Shown here piece by piece: positions 33,970-43,117 of a DNA stretch of 64,000 nucleotides. The notes below the pieces were generated by a model. That model was not told where the DNA came from and did no database searches. It was given only the letters and a program-made list of their open reading frames with translations. How positions within the stretch are numbered: position 1 is the first letter of the stretch; each line of letters starts with the position of its first letter. The stretch is from a bacterium. Lineage in GTDB: Bacteria; Sysuimicrobiota; Sysuimicrobiia; Sysuimicrobiales; Thermofontiviventaceae. The DNA is taken from contig JAUQQG010000046.1 in the NCBI GenBank assembly GCA_030550015.1, forward strand, positions 1 through 64,000, written 5' to 3'. A program made the position numbers and the translations under genes.

Positions 33970-33986
33970 GTTCGTATTAGTCGAAC
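33970..33986. promoter_or_regulatory. Inverted repeat upstream of the nucleoside transporter operon
   Basis: GTTCG and CGAAC arms separated by TATTAGT, 33 bp before the ATPase start. The CGAAC half-site recalls the PurR PurBox core of Gram-positive purine genes, which would fit a nucleoside importer, but arm spacing differs and no PurR is seen. On the minus strand TTGCCA (34038-34033) and GAATAT (34015-34010), 17 bp apart, could be the promoter. Confidence 0.35.
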
Positions 33987-34108
33987 ACTAACCGATCCTT
34001 CCCGTTTCTATATTCGCATAGAAAGATCCCCCTGGCAAGAGAAAAACCTTGTGTTCTCAAGGATCTGACGATTTCCCTGTTTTGCATGGATCAGGGAGGC
34101 AAGGATTT

Positions 34109-34183
34109 GTTCGCCTTTTTGGCCCTATGGGAAGCTGAACCCCCTCGGAAGCATAGAGAGGACTCTGTAGAGAGGCGGCGAAC
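34109..34183 (+). promoter_or_regulatory. Possible structured leader of carbamate kinase
   Basis: The 310-bp region 33938-34247 holds no gene. Within it GTTCGCC (34109-34115) pairs with GGCGAAC (34177-34183), enclosing a CTATG/CATAG helix (34125-34129 with 34152-34156). Farther upstream AGATCC (34024-34029) and GGATCT (34061-34066) form another helix. It does not match a riboswitch class I can recognise, and could be chance folding. Confidence 0.3.
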
Positions 34184-34247
34184 GGAGTGTTTGTCTTCTT
34201 GTGGACAAGGATATTCCCCATACCGGTGATCACAGGAGTGTCAACCG

Positions 34248-35186
34248 ATGCACAAGCTTGCGGTAGTCGCGATTGGAGGGAACTCGCTCATCAGGAACGA
34301 AGCCCATCAAACCGTCCCCGACCAGTGGGGAGCAATTGGAGAGACGTGTGGACATCTCGCGGCAATGATTGCAGCAGGATGGGACATCGTCATCACCCAT
34401 GGCAACGGACCTCAAGTGGGGTTTGCCCTCTTGCGCGCGGAACTTGCCAGTGATCTCCTGCATCCTGTCCCCCTGGACCTGTGCGTCGCGGATACCCAGG
34501 GATCGCTTGGCTACATGATCCAGCAGGCCCTGCGTAATAACCTATTGCGCCTTGGGATCCGACGATCCATCGTTACGGTCGTGACCCAGGTCCTGGTGGA
34601 CCGTGATGACCCCGCCTTCCTCAACCCAACGAAGCCTGTAGGTCCCTTTCTCACCAGGGAGCGGGCGGAACAGTACCGGAAGGAAGGAAAGGCGGTGATG
34701 GAGGACGCTGGGAGGGGCTGGCGTCGCGTCGTCCCTTCTCCCCGCCCCCGGGAGATCCTGGAGATGGATGCCATTAGAGCCCTCCAAAGCGCGGGATTCC
34801 TGATCATCGCGGCGGGAGGGGGAGGGATTCCGGTGATCTGCGAAGAGGGAGGAGCTCTGAAAGGAGTAGAGGCTGTCATTGACAAGGATTTAACAGCAAG
34901 CCTTCTCGCCATCGGCTTGCGCGCGGACCTCTTCCTTATCTCAACGGCTGTCGACCAGGTCGCCATCCATTACAGGACGCCACAGGAGCGCTGGCTCACC
35001 GAGATGACCGTGGATGAGGCACGCCGCTATCTCCACGAAGGGCATTTCCCTCCAGGAAGCATGGGCCCTAAGATTGAGGCAGCCATTCAGTATCTGGAGG
35101 CGGGAGGCAAGATGGTTCTCATCACTTCTCCTTCGGCAATTGGAAAGGCGCTTGAGGGAGAGGCGGGAACGCGCATCCTGCCGTGA
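34248..35186 (+). CDS. arcC: Carbamate kinase
   Basis: A 312-residue amino-acid-kinase-fold enzyme interconverting carbamoyl phosphate plus ADP and carbamate plus ATP. Motifs: AIGGNSLI near the N-terminus, THGNGPQVG, VDRDDPAF, VVPSPRPREI, AGGGGIPV, VIDKDLTASLLA and GSMGPKIEAA, all typical of ArcC. Genes for ornithine carbamoyltransferase or arginine deiminase are not in the window, so it may serve purine, allantoin or cyanate breakdown. The ATG has AGGAG nine bases upstream. npdG follows 12 bp later. Confidence 0.93.
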   Translation: MHKLAVVAIGGNSLIRNEAHQTVPDQWGAIGETCGHLAAMIAAGWDIVITHGNGPQVGFALLRAELASDLLHPVPLDLCVADTQGSLGYMIQQALRNNLLRLGIRRSIVTVVTQVLVDRDDPAFLNPTKPVGPFLTRERAEQYRKEGKAVMEDAGRGWRRVVPSPRPREILEMDAIRALQSAGFLIIAAGGGGIPVICEEGGALKGVEAVIDKDLTASLLAIGLRADLFLISTAVDQVAIHYRTPQERWLTEMTVDEARRYLHEGHFPPGSMGPKIEAAIQYLEAGGKMVLITSPSAIGKALEGEAGTRILP

Positions 35187-35198
35187 AGGAGGTACTCC

Positions 35199-35864
35199 TT
35201 GCCCCTCATGCGACGCAAACGGATCGCCATCATCGGGGGGACGGGACAGGAAGGGTTCGGACTGGCCCTCCGCTGGGCCAGAGTAGGACATCGGATTCTC
35301 ATAGGCTCCCGCAGCCCACACCGAGCTGAGGATGCAACCCGAAGACTCCTCTCGCTCATCCCCAGTGCTCAAGTTCAAGGCCTCCCCAACGAGCAGGCGG
35401 CAGCACAAGCCGAGATCGTTGTTCTCACCATACCCTATAGCGCCCAGGGGGGAATCTTGCCAGCCCTTCGCGAAGCTGTCCGTGGGAAGATCGTGGTTGA
35501 TGTCACGGTCCCGCTCCTCTCCAAACGCCCTTTGGTGGTCGACCGGCCAGCGGCAGGGTCCGCAGCCGAACGGGCCAAGCAGCTGCTCGGAGAAGAGGTC
35601 CAACTCGTCTCTGGGTTCCACACAGTGAGCGGTTACCTCCTCTCCCGCCTCGATGAACCTCTCGAGGGAGACGTCTTGATCTGTGGAGATGCAGAGGAGG
35701 CCAAGCAAGAAGTGATCGCTCTTGCCCAGGACCTTGGGGCAAGGGGCTTCAACGTCGGGCCTCTCCGGAACGCCGGGGTACTTGAACACCTCGGCGGCCT
35801 GCTCATCGGCCTTAACCTTCTCTACAAGCGCCGGGCTATTGGGATCAAACTGACGGGGATCTAG
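35199..35864 (+). CDS. npdG: NADPH:F420 oxidoreductase-like protein
   Basis: A 221-residue Rossmann protein with IIGGTGQEGFGLALRWA at the N-terminus (NADP-binding), GSRSPHRAE for the phosphate of NADP, VVLTIPYSA, and the family stretch VSGFHTVSGYLL. This matches F420-dependent NADP reductase (NpdG). Whether the organism makes F420 is not shown here, and some relatives use other partners. TTG 35199 is preferred because AAGGAGG is six bases upstream; ATG 35208 is too far. It is co-directional with arcC. Confidence 0.8.
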   Translation: MPLMRRKRIAIIGGTGQEGFGLALRWARVGHRILIGSRSPHRAEDATRRLLSLIPSAQVQGLPNEQAAAQAEIVVLTIPYSAQGGILPALREAVRGKIVVDVTVPLLSKRPLVVDRPAAGSAAERAKQLLGEEVQLVSGFHTVSGYLLSRLDEPLEGDVLICGDAEEAKQEVIALAQDLGARGFNVGPLRNAGVLEHLGGLLIGLNLLYKRRAIGIKLTGI

Positions 35865-35872
35865 GCAAGTCG

Positions 35873-37132
35873 CTATTCCCGCACTTGGCCGGAGCCAAGG
35901 ACAACAAACTTCTTTGTGGTTAACTCCTCCAGACCCATGGGACCGCGGGCATGGAGCCGGTCGGTGCTGATCCCGATCTCTGCCCCCAGGCCAAACTCCC
36001 CTCCATCCACAAGGCGGGTGCTCGCATTTACCAGGACAGCAGCGCTATCCACGGCATAGACGAATCGCATGGCCCGCCCGTAGTTCTCTGTAACGATGGC
36101 ATCAGCAAGGCCAGTGCTGTAGCGCTGGATGTGGGCAATGGCCTCCTCAAGACCGTCCACCACGCGCACTGCCAGGACTAGGTCCAGATATTCGGCGGAC
36201 CAGTCATCTTCGGTGGCTTCCTTCACGTGGGGGGTAACGGCGCGTGTCCGTGGACAGCCCCTGACCTCCACTCCAGCCGCCTCCAGTTCTGGGATAACGC
36301 GGTGGAGGAACTCTTGCGCGATTGCCTGATCCACGAGGAGCGTCTCCATGGCATTGCAAACGCTCGGGCGTTGCACTTTGGCATTCAGCACAATACGGAG
36401 AGCCTTCTCCTGATCGGCTTCCCTGTCCACATAAACGTGACAGACCCCTTTGAAGTGTTTAAGGACAGGGACCCTGGCGTTCTCCACCACGGCACGGATC
36501 AATGCCTCGCTCCCTCGTGGGATAACTAGGTCAATGTACTCGGGGTGCCGGGCAAGTTCGATCACCGCCGCATGGTCCGTTGTCTCAAGCGTCTGAACGG
36601 CGCTGGCAGGCAGACCGGACGTCGCAAGAGCATCAGAAAGGAGCTGCACCAGCATGCGATTCGAGTGCACCGCCTCGCTCCCTCCCCTGAGGATCGCAGC
36701 ATTGCCCGCCTTCACGCAGAGACCAGCTGCGTCCACTGTGACGTTCGGCCTTGCCTCATAGATCATGGCGATGACGCCGATGGGCACGCGCATCCTGCCG
36801 ACCCACATCCCGTTAGGACGGCGCCACATTCCTTCTATCTTCCCCACTGGGTCTTCCAGCGCAGCAATCTGGCGTAGCCCAGCAGCCATTCCCTGGATCC
36901 GCTCCGGGGTGAGACGTAACCGATCAACAAACGCTTTGCTTGCCCCGGAGCGCTCGGCCCGCTGAATGTCCTGAGCATTCGCTTCGAGAATCCGCTTTTG
37001 TTGAGCCTCTAGGGCGTCGGCCATGGCAAGGAGGGCCTGGTTCTTTGCCGCCGTAGACGCCGCGCGCAAGAGATTTGCTGCCTCGCGAGCAGCCCTCCCT
37101 TTGATCAACACCTCTTCAACGGGATCGCGCAC
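35873..37132 (-). CDS. proA: Glutamate-5-semialdehyde dehydrogenase
   Basis: A 419-residue NADPH-dependent aldehyde dehydrogenase-type enzyme reducing glutamyl-5-phosphate to the semialdehyde in proline synthesis. Family features: IGVIAMIYEARPNVTVDAAGL, ILRGGSEA, VIPRGSE, VPVLKHFKGVCHVYVD, the catalytic Cys in QRPSVCNAMETLL, and STRLVDGGEFGLGAEIGIST. The GTG at 37132 follows a GGGGAGGGGG Shine-Dalgarno and overlaps the last 17 bp of proB, so the two are coupled. Confidence 0.93.
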   Translation of the reverse strand: MRDPVEEVLIKGRAAREAANLLRAASTAAKNQALLAMADALEAQQKRILEANAQDIQRAERSGASKAFVDRLRLTPERIQGMAAGLRQIAALEDPVGKIEGMWRRPNGMWVGRMRVPIGVIAMIYEARPNVTVDAAGLCVKAGNAAILRGGSEAVHSNRMLVQLLSDALATSGLPASAVQTLETTDHAAVIELARHPEYIDLVIPRGSEALIRAVVENARVPVLKHFKGVCHVYVDREADQEKALRIVLNAKVQRPSVCNAMETLLVDQAIAQEFLHRVIPELEAAGVEVRGCPRTRAVTPHVKEATEDDWSAEYLDLVLAVRVVDGLEEAIAHIQRYSTGLADAIVTENYGRAMRFVYAVDSAAVLVNASTRLVDGGEFGLGAEIGISTDRLHARGPMGLEELTTKKFVVLGSGQVRE

Positions 37133-38285
37133 TGTTTCCCCCTCCCCTCTCCTCCATGAGGGATCGATGGACCACCATGTTATCGCGATGGACAGCCTCC
37201 TCATGTCCCTTGTAGCCCAGGAAGGCTTCAATCTGGGAGGTCCGTAGGCCCTTGATGCGTTCCAGCTCCGCCTTGCTATAGTTCACAAGCCCCCGTGCGA
37301 CCTCCCTCCCCTCCAGATCCGCAATGACCACCAGGTCCCCAGACTGGAAGTCCCCCAGTACCTCCTTGATCCCCGAGGGGAGGAGGCTCTTCCCCCGGTG
37401 AAGGGCAGCCACCGCGCCTGGGTCTACTATCACCGTCCCTCTTGGAGTCGCGCCAAATGCCAGCCAGCGCCTCCGGCTCGCCAACCTCCTTCCCGTGGGG
37501 AGGAACAGTGTCCCCAGAGGTTCCCCAGCGAGAACCCTCTGAACAGGCTGGGATGTGTCGCCGTTCACGATCACAACGGCTACTGCCGATTCCGTCCCGA
37601 TGCGCGCAGCCTGGATCTTCGTGAGCATCCCGCCAACGCCTATGGGAGAGCGTGTCTTGTGGGCCAGCTGCTCGATCGCCTTATCGATGCGCTCGACCAG
37701 AGGGATCAGAGAGGCTTTTGGGTTCCTCCTGGGGTCATCATTGTAGAGGCCATCGACATCCGAGAGGATCACCAGGAGGTCGGCATCGATGAGGCTCGCC
37801 ACGAGGGCGGAGAGGTTGTCATTGTCTCCGATTTGGATCTCCTCAGTGGCGACGGCATCGTTCTCGTTCACGATGGGGAGAACCCTTCTCCGGAGAAGGG
37901 TGAGGAGCGTGTTCCTTGCATTGAGGTAGCGCCGCCTGTCCTCCACGTCCTCCCGTGTCAGCAAGACCTGAGCTATGGGAATGCCAAATTTGGCGAATGC
38001 TCGTCCGTAGGCGGCCATCAGGATTGGCTGCCCAATGGCAGCGAGGGCCTGGCGGAGGGAAATGCCTCGCACGGGGAGGGAAAGACCAACATGAGCGGCA
38101 CCCGTGGCAATAGCCCCAGAAGAGACCAGCACGACTTCCCGACCCTGGCGGTGAACCGCGGCAACATCCGCAGCGATGGCAGAAAGGCGGGAACGATTGG
38201 GTTCCCTGCCACCCCCCGTCAGGGTGCTCGTCCCCACCTTGACGACAACGCGCCTTGCCTTGGTACACCACGTGCGATGATCCAT
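37116..38285 (-). CDS. proB: Glutamate 5-kinase
   Basis: A 389-residue enzyme with an N-terminal amino-acid kinase domain (RRVVVKVGTSTLTG, LVSSGAI, NENDAVATEEIQIGDNDNLSA, LLVILSDVDGLY) and a C-terminal PUA domain (about 280-370, RGTVIVDPGAVAAL). It catalyses the first, proline-inhibited step of proline synthesis. A promoter (TTGCAA, 16 bp, TTATCC) near 38348-38375 gives a leader of about 50 nt to ATG 38285. It forms an operon with proA; proC is not in the window. Confidence 0.92.
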   Translation of the reverse strand: MDHRTWCTKARRVVVKVGTSTLTGGGREPNRSRLSAIAADVAAVHRQGREVVLVSSGAIATGAAHVGLSLPVRGISLRQALAAIGQPILMAAYGRAFAKFGIPIAQVLLTREDVEDRRRYLNARNTLLTLLRRRVLPIVNENDAVATEEIQIGDNDNLSALVASLIDADLLVILSDVDGLYNDDPRRNPKASLIPLVERIDKAIEQLAHKTRSPIGVGGMLTKIQAARIGTESAVAVVIVNGDTSQPVQRVLAGEPLGTLFLPTGRRLASRRRWLAFGATPRGTVIVDPGAVAALHRGKSLLPSGIKEVLGDFQSGDLVVIADLEGREVARGLVNYSKAELERIKGLRTSQIEAFLGYKGHEEAVHRDNMVVHRSLMEERGGGNSARSR

Positions 38286-38438
38286 GTACCCAAAAGCCGC
38301 CCTCCTTGCTGCACTCGTGCAAAGGATCTCGTGGTTAGCCATTAGGATAACACTCGAGGTTGCGGGTTGCAAGGCAGGAGCCTTCCATGGTTCTCCCAAA
38401 TAGGCACCGGCATAGGTCAAACGGCGTTTTCTGGGTAC

Positions 38439-39509
38439 CTAACTCCAGATGCCTGGGATGGTGGCTCCACAGGTTGGGCACTTCCCATGGGGGCTGAGGC
38501 GGTTGAGAGGAATGTGATACCCCCATCGCCGAATCAGGAGGGTCTTGCAGTGAGGGCAATAGGTGTTTTCATATTCCCCGACCATCCCCGGAAGATTGCC
38601 CGCATAGACATAGCGCAACCCCGCCTCTTGCCCGATACGGGCGGCCCGGATGAGGGTTTCCGGAGGGGTGTTCTCTGGGTCAGTCATCTTATAGTCCTTG
38701 TGGAAGGCAGTGACATGCCAGGGGATGTCCGGGGAGACAGAGGCGATGAACTCCGCGGCAGCACGAAGTTCTTGGTCAGAGTCATTCCAGCCAGGGATCA
38801 CGAGGGTGACCACCTCTACCCAAAACCCCATCTCATAAGCCATCTTGATGGTATTCAGGACGTTCTCCAGGGTCCCGCCAAGAGTGCGGTAATTCCGATC
38901 GTTCATTGTCTTTAAATCGATCTTGTAGCCATCGCACCAGGGACGAAGGTACTCCAGGACCTCTCGCGTGGCGTTGCCGTTGCTCACATAGAGAGCCCTA
39001 AGACCCTCCCGCTTGGCCAGGCGGAAGATCTCTACCGCCCATTCCGTGGTGATAAGGGGCTCGTTGTAGGAACTGCCCACAATTTGTGCCCCATATCGCT
39101 TTGCGAACTGAACGATCTGCTCAGCCGAAATCTCTACAGGCTCAACCCCGGCGATAGGATCCCTTAACGCTTGGCTGGTCAGCCAGTTCTGGCAGAAGGA
39201 GCAATGGAAGTCGCAACCGAGCATTCCGAAGGTGAGCGTTTGGGAACCCGGGAGGAGGTGGAAGAAAGGCTTTTTCTCTGTGGGGTCGCACTGGAGGGCA
39301 GCGACGTATCCCCAGGGGACGTAGAGGGTGCCTCCACGATTGAACCGTACCTTGCAGATCCCCCGGTTCCCATCAAAGATCACGCATCGATGGCCACATG
39401 CGTAACACCGCACTTTTCCCTCCGGCAGGGAGTCGTAAAGCTCCCCAGGCCGAGTGAGCCCATCAAGGAGATCCGCCAGGGTTCTCAGACGAGCCGTCCG
39501 CGTCACCAT
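38439..39509 (-). CDS. amrS: AmmeMemoRadiSam system radical SAM enzyme
   Basis: A 356-residue radical SAM protein: the iron-sulfur cluster motif is CDFHCSFC (CxxxCxxC) near residue 99, preceded by an N-terminal CYACGHRC cluster and followed by a C-terminal CPHC/CPTC ribbon. This matches AmrS of the AmmeMemoRadiSam set, related to pyruvate-formate-lyase-activating enzymes. The usual AMMECR1 and MEMO partners are not adjacent. Its modification target is unknown. Confidence 0.87.
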   Translation of the reverse strand: MVTRTARLRTLADLLDGLTRPGELYDSLPEGKVRCYACGHRCVIFDGNRGICKVRFNRGGTLYVPWGYVAALQCDPTEKKPFFHLLPGSQTLTFGMLGCDFHCSFCQNWLTSQALRDPIAGVEPVEISAEQIVQFAKRYGAQIVGSSYNEPLITTEWAVEIFRLAKREGLRALYVSNGNATREVLEYLRPWCDGYKIDLKTMNDRNYRTLGGTLENVLNTIKMAYEMGFWVEVVTLVIPGWNDSDQELRAAAEFIASVSPDIPWHVTAFHKDYKMTDPENTPPETLIRAARIGQEAGLRYVYAGNLPGMVGEYENTYCPHCKTLLIRRWGYHIPLNRLSPHGKCPTCGATIPGIWS

Positions 39510-39589
39510 AGCCTGCGATTCTATTGTACACCATTCTCCAGCCAGTCGGAGGATATCCTCAGGGGATCCCCGGCAACCATTCAGACATT

Positions 39590-41305
39590 TTAACGGAATG
39601 TTTCGAGCTCGGCAGAGAGAGCATCGAGGAGGGGGACCACCACCTCCTCCTCAAAAGAAAATTGCCCGCCCGCCGCTGCAAAGAGCGCTGGGAGTGGACA
39701 CGTCCCTCCCAGCGCTAAAGCTTCCCGGTAGCGAGATACGGCATCTCGATAGTCTTCGCGTGATCTCAACCACACTTGCAAGGCGCCGAGCTGGGCGATT
39801 CCGTACTCAATGAAGTAGAAGGGATAGAGGAAAATGTGGCGCCAGCGATGCCACCAGAAGTCCCGCGCTTCCTCATACCCTTTCCAGTCTACCACTGGCC
39901 AGAACCGTGAGTGGATCTCTCTCCACGCTCTCTTCCTCTCCTCGGAAGTATGGTCTGGATGTGTGTATATCCAGTGCTGGAAGGCGTCGACCATTGCGAC
40001 GACAGGCAAAAGGAAGAAGATCTCCTCCAGGCGGTACCGGTAAGCCCTGCGGGCATCCCCTGGGTTCGGATAGAACATATGGAAGTACGGCGCTGCCAGT
40101 AGTTCCATCCCCATAGAGGCAACCTCGGCAAATTCAAGAGGTGCATGGCGGTAGGGAAGCAATGGTTCTTCTCGCGTGAGGAATGTGTGAATCGCGTGCC
40201 CCGCCTCGTGGAGGAGGGTGCGCACATCACGATCGAGGCCTGCGGCGTTCATAAAGATAAAGGGCCACCGGCGCTCGGAGAGCTCGCTCTGGTATCCTCC
40301 TGGAGCTTTCCCTTTTCGGGTCTCTAGATCCAGCAGGCCCTGCTCGCGCATAAACCGGAAATACGCCGCGAACTCAGGGTCGATCTGGCGAAACACCTCT
40401 TCCGCGCTGTCCAGGAGTTCTCTGACTTGCCTAAAGGGACGGAGCGGCGGACGTCCTAAGGGATCAACATCGAGATCCCATGGCCGCAAGTCCTCGACGC
40501 CGAGGAGAGCCTGCCGTTCTCGCAGGAGTCTCTCTACCCTCGGGACGACGTGGTTCTCCACGACGGCGTGGAAGCGGAGGCAGTCCTCCGGGGTATAGTC
40601 AAATCGCTCATAACGACGAAAGACGTACTCCAGGTAGGTGAGGAACCCGGCGTTCTCTGCAATCTGCTGTCGCACTTTTCGAAGATCCTCAAAGATCGCT
40701 TCCAGCGCTTCTCTCTCCTGGAGCCAGCGTCCAGTGATCAGTCCCCAGGCCTCCTGGCGGGTGGAGCGGTCCGGATCCTCTAAGACCTTGGCGATCTGCT
40801 GGAGTGTTCGCTCCTCCCCTCGGTAAATCACCGTCATCCCCCCGGTGATCTTCTGGTAGCGTTGTTTCAGCTCGGCCTCCTGGATTTCCAGAGGGATGTT
40901 CTCTTCGCGAAAGAGGGCAACGCGGTTTTCCATCTTTCTGTCGAGGAGGCGGTACCGCTCTGGAAGGCTCCGCCGGTGTGGGTTTTGTACATAGACTTCC
41001 TCCAGGCGATGCCACAGGAGTTTGACCTTTGGTTCAACCTCGCGGACAAATGTAAGGTAAGCTTGTTCTCGCTCGGGATCGTCAGTCTGAGAGGTCATGG
41101 CGATGTAGCGGCGTGTCCGCTCTTCAGCCACACACGCCATAAGCTCGCTTACATCCTCAAGCCACCGCTCCAATGCTTCCACCGAATCAGGCTGGGTAGC
41201 CAGAAGGATCTGGCCCACCCGCTCGATTTCCTCCCATCGCCCCATCTCCGCGTCAGGGGGGACGAATCTGCGAGGGAACGATTTCCTTGGATCTCCCACG
41301 CGCAC
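39590..41305 (-). CDS. M3 family oligoendopeptidase
   Basis: A cytoplasmic zinc oligopeptidase of about 571 residues (PepF/M3B type). The zinc motif is LLHEAGHAIHTFL near residue 380, with the third-ligand helix in LEFAEVASMGMELL; SRFWPVVDWKGYEEARDFWWHRWRHIF is shared with M3 peptidases of thermophiles. It hydrolyses short peptides. The frame opens at a TTG at 41353, but GTG 41305 behind GAGAGG agrees better with the family N-terminus. Confidence 0.87.
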   Translation of the reverse strand: MRVGDPRKSFPRRFVPPDAEMGRWEEIERVGQILLATQPDSVEALERWLEDVSELMACVAEERTRRYIAMTSQTDDPEREQAYLTFVREVEPKVKLLWHRLEEVYVQNPHRRSLPERYRLLDRKMENRVALFREENIPLEIQEAELKQRYQKITGGMTVIYRGEERTLQQIAKVLEDPDRSTRQEAWGLITGRWLQEREALEAIFEDLRKVRQQIAENAGFLTYLEYVFRRYERFDYTPEDCLRFHAVVENHVVPRVERLLRERQALLGVEDLRPWDLDVDPLGRPPLRPFRQVRELLDSAEEVFRQIDPEFAAYFRFMREQGLLDLETRKGKAPGGYQSELSERRWPFIFMNAAGLDRDVRTLLHEAGHAIHTFLTREEPLLPYRHAPLEFAEVASMGMELLAAPYFHMFYPNPGDARRAYRYRLEEIFFLLPVVAMVDAFQHWIYTHPDHTSEERKRAWREIHSRFWPVVDWKGYEEARDFWWHRWRHIFLYPFYFIEYGIAQLGALQVWLRSREDYRDAVSRYREALALGGTCPLPALFAAAGGQFSFEEEVVVPLLDALSAELETFR

Positions 41306-41386
41306 GACACCGCCTCTCACAGGAGTTTTTCCCAGGTTTGGGTCTTCGCCCAAAACCCGAAGAATCGGATGAAGAAGTACCTTCCC

Positions 41387-42670
41387 TCAAGAGAGGATAA
41401 GCTGTTGGAGGGCCTCTTTGAACCCAGGGAAGGAGATCACGATGCAGTCGGTCTCCTCTATCATCACGGGTTCCTCGCTCAGCAAACCTGCAATGGCAAA
41501 GGCCATAGCGATACGGTGGTCGCCGAAACTGTGGACCCTCCCTCCGCGGAAGCGTCCTCCCCGGATGACTAAGCCTTCAGGAAGTTCCTCCACGGTGATC
41601 CCAAGGGCCCTCAGACCTATAGCGATCGCCGCGAGGCGATCTGACTCCTTTACCCGCAGCTCGCCGGCCCCTTCAATCACCGTCTCCCCCTCCGCGACAG
41701 CAGCAGCGATGCACAGGATAGGAATCTCGTCAATCAACCGGGGAATCCGATCCCCCTCAATGCGTACCCCTCTGAGGGGACCCCCGCGCACGAAGATCTC
41801 ACCCACTGGTTCACCACCGACCTCCCCATGGGGGATCACCTCAACCTGGGCACCCATCTCTCGCAGAACCTCTAAAGCCCCGGTCCTTGTGGGGTTCAAT
41901 CCGACATTCTGAATCACCACTTCCGCTCTGGGATGCGCGGCCGCGGCAACGATGAAGAACGCTGCAGAGGAGAAGTCTCCAGGTACCTGAATCTTCGTAC
42001 CGTATAGCCTTTCTGGTGGTTTCACTGTAACCCACTGCGTGCCCCGGGACACCTCTGCCCCAAAAACCGTGAGCATCCGCTCAGTATGATCCCGGGAGGG
42101 AATAGACTCTCTGATGGTTGTAGAACCCTCCGCGTAGAGCCCCGCGAGAAGCACCGCAGACTTGACCTGGGCGCTGGGAACAGGGAGGGAGTAGTCAATG
42201 CCACGGAGGTTTCCCCCGTGGATCGAGAGAGGGGCATACTTACCCCCCATCCTCCCTTCAATCCTCGCACCCATCTCCCGCAGGGGAACCACGACACGAT
42301 CCATGGGCCGTCTCCGCAGGGAGGCATCACCGGTCATCACTGTGTAGAATGGCTGGCCCGCAAGGATCCCGCAGAGGAGACGCATGGTCGTCCCGGAGTT
42401 CCCTGCATCCAGAACATCCTCCGCCTCCCTGAGACCACGAAGGCCTACCCCGTGGACGACCAGTCGATGTGCCTCCTCCTCGATGGGAACCCCCAAGCGT
42501 CGCATACAGCGAACCGTCTGGATGCAGTCCGCAGCCCACAAGAACCCTTCCACCACCGTTTCCCCTTCTGCAATGGCACTGAGCATAACCGCGCGGTGAG
42601 AGATGGATTTATCTCCGGGGGGGAAGATGCGCCCGCGCAGCCTAGGCGCAGGGGTAACTACGAGATCCAT
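41387..42670 (-). CDS. aroA: 3-phosphoshikimate 1-carboxyvinyltransferase (EPSP synthase)
   Basis: A 427-residue enzyme joining PEP to shikimate-3-phosphate. Motifs: PPGDKSISHRAVML, LDAGNSGTTMRLLCG, LRRRPMDR, VPSAQVKSAVLLAGL, GDFSSAAFFIVAAA, DEIPILCIAAA and RVKESDRLAAI. The LDAGNSGTT and VPSAQVKSA segments resemble class II-type sequences, so glyphosate sensitivity cannot be assumed. It is last in the aro operon, separated from aroH by a strong hairpin. AAGGA precedes the ATG. Confidence 0.95.
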   Translation of the reverse strand: MDLVVTPAPRLRGRIFPPGDKSISHRAVMLSAIAEGETVVEGFLWAADCIQTVRCMRRLGVPIEEEAHRLVVHGVGLRGLREAEDVLDAGNSGTTMRLLCGILAGQPFYTVMTGDASLRRRPMDRVVVPLREMGARIEGRMGGKYAPLSIHGGNLRGIDYSLPVPSAQVKSAVLLAGLYAEGSTTIRESIPSRDHTERMLTVFGAEVSRGTQWVTVKPPERLYGTKIQVPGDFSSAAFFIVAAAAHPRAEVVIQNVGLNPTRTGALEVLREMGAQVEVIPHGEVGGEPVGEIFVRGGPLRGVRIEGDRIPRLIDEIPILCIAAAVAEGETVIEGAGELRVKESDRLAAIAIGLRALGITVEELPEGLVIRGGRFRGGRVHSFGDHRIAMAFAIAGLLSEEPVMIEETDCIVISFPGFKEALQQLILS

Positions 42671-42706
42671 TTCGTCCTTTTCGTCCTCCTGGCTATTTTC
42701 GGGGAG

Positions 42707-42734
42707 CCGGCAAACGTCTAGAGACGTTTGCCGG
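42707..42734 (-). repeat. Near-perfect palindrome between aroH and aroA
   Basis: Arms CCGGCAAACGTCT and AGACGTTTGCCGG (13 bp) around a 2-bp centre, 6 bp after the aroH stop. No U-tract follows on the minus strand, so it is more likely an RNA processing or stability element, or a protein site, than a terminator. Confidence 0.55.
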
Positions 42735-42739
42735 GGTAC

Positions 42740-43114
42740 TTATGCGTTGAGGTCTGGTCGGAGGACCTCCGCTCCTCGCAGGTACACGTGGACGATCTCC
42801 TCCTGGGACTTCGTCGTGTTCACCAGCATGAGAACCCGGATACAGCGAGGGAGGGCGTCTGGAACATCCAACTCCTGTGCGCAAAGGAGTGGAACGGTCA
42901 CCCACCCGAGGGCACGGCCTGCCTCCGCCGGAAATGTGGCATCAAGATCTGGAGTTGCTGTGAAGATCACCGCGGCAATGTCCCGCGCGTGGATCCCATT
43001 CGCCTTGACCATCTCTTGAAGGAGCTCTTTGGTCGCGGAGAGAATGGCCTCCTCTGTATTCTCTGATGCGACGGTGGCACCTCGAATCCCTCGCATCTCC
43101 ATTGCCCCCTTCAT
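42740..43114 (-). CDS. aroH: Chorismate mutase, AroH class
   Basis: A 124-residue monofunctional chorismate mutase like the B. subtilis enzyme, forming prephenate for Phe and Tyr. Seen are [21 protein letters not shown], the active-site Glu/Arg region [36 protein letters not shown] and [14 protein letters not shown]. The family start MxxRGIRGAT suggests ATG 43096 or 43102 as alternatives to 43114. It lies 3 bp after aroQ. Confidence 0.92.
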   Translation of the reverse strand: MKGAMEMRGIRGATVASENTEEAILSATKELLQEMVKANGIHARDIAAVIFTATPDLDATFPAEAGRALGWVTVPLLCAQELDVPDALPRCIRVLMLVNTTKSQEEIVHVYLRGAEVLRPDLNA

Positions 43115-43117
43115 GTC

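Noticed and set aside
34000-34247. Guanidine or purine riboswitch before arcC
   Set aside because: None of the conserved core motifs of these classes could be found.
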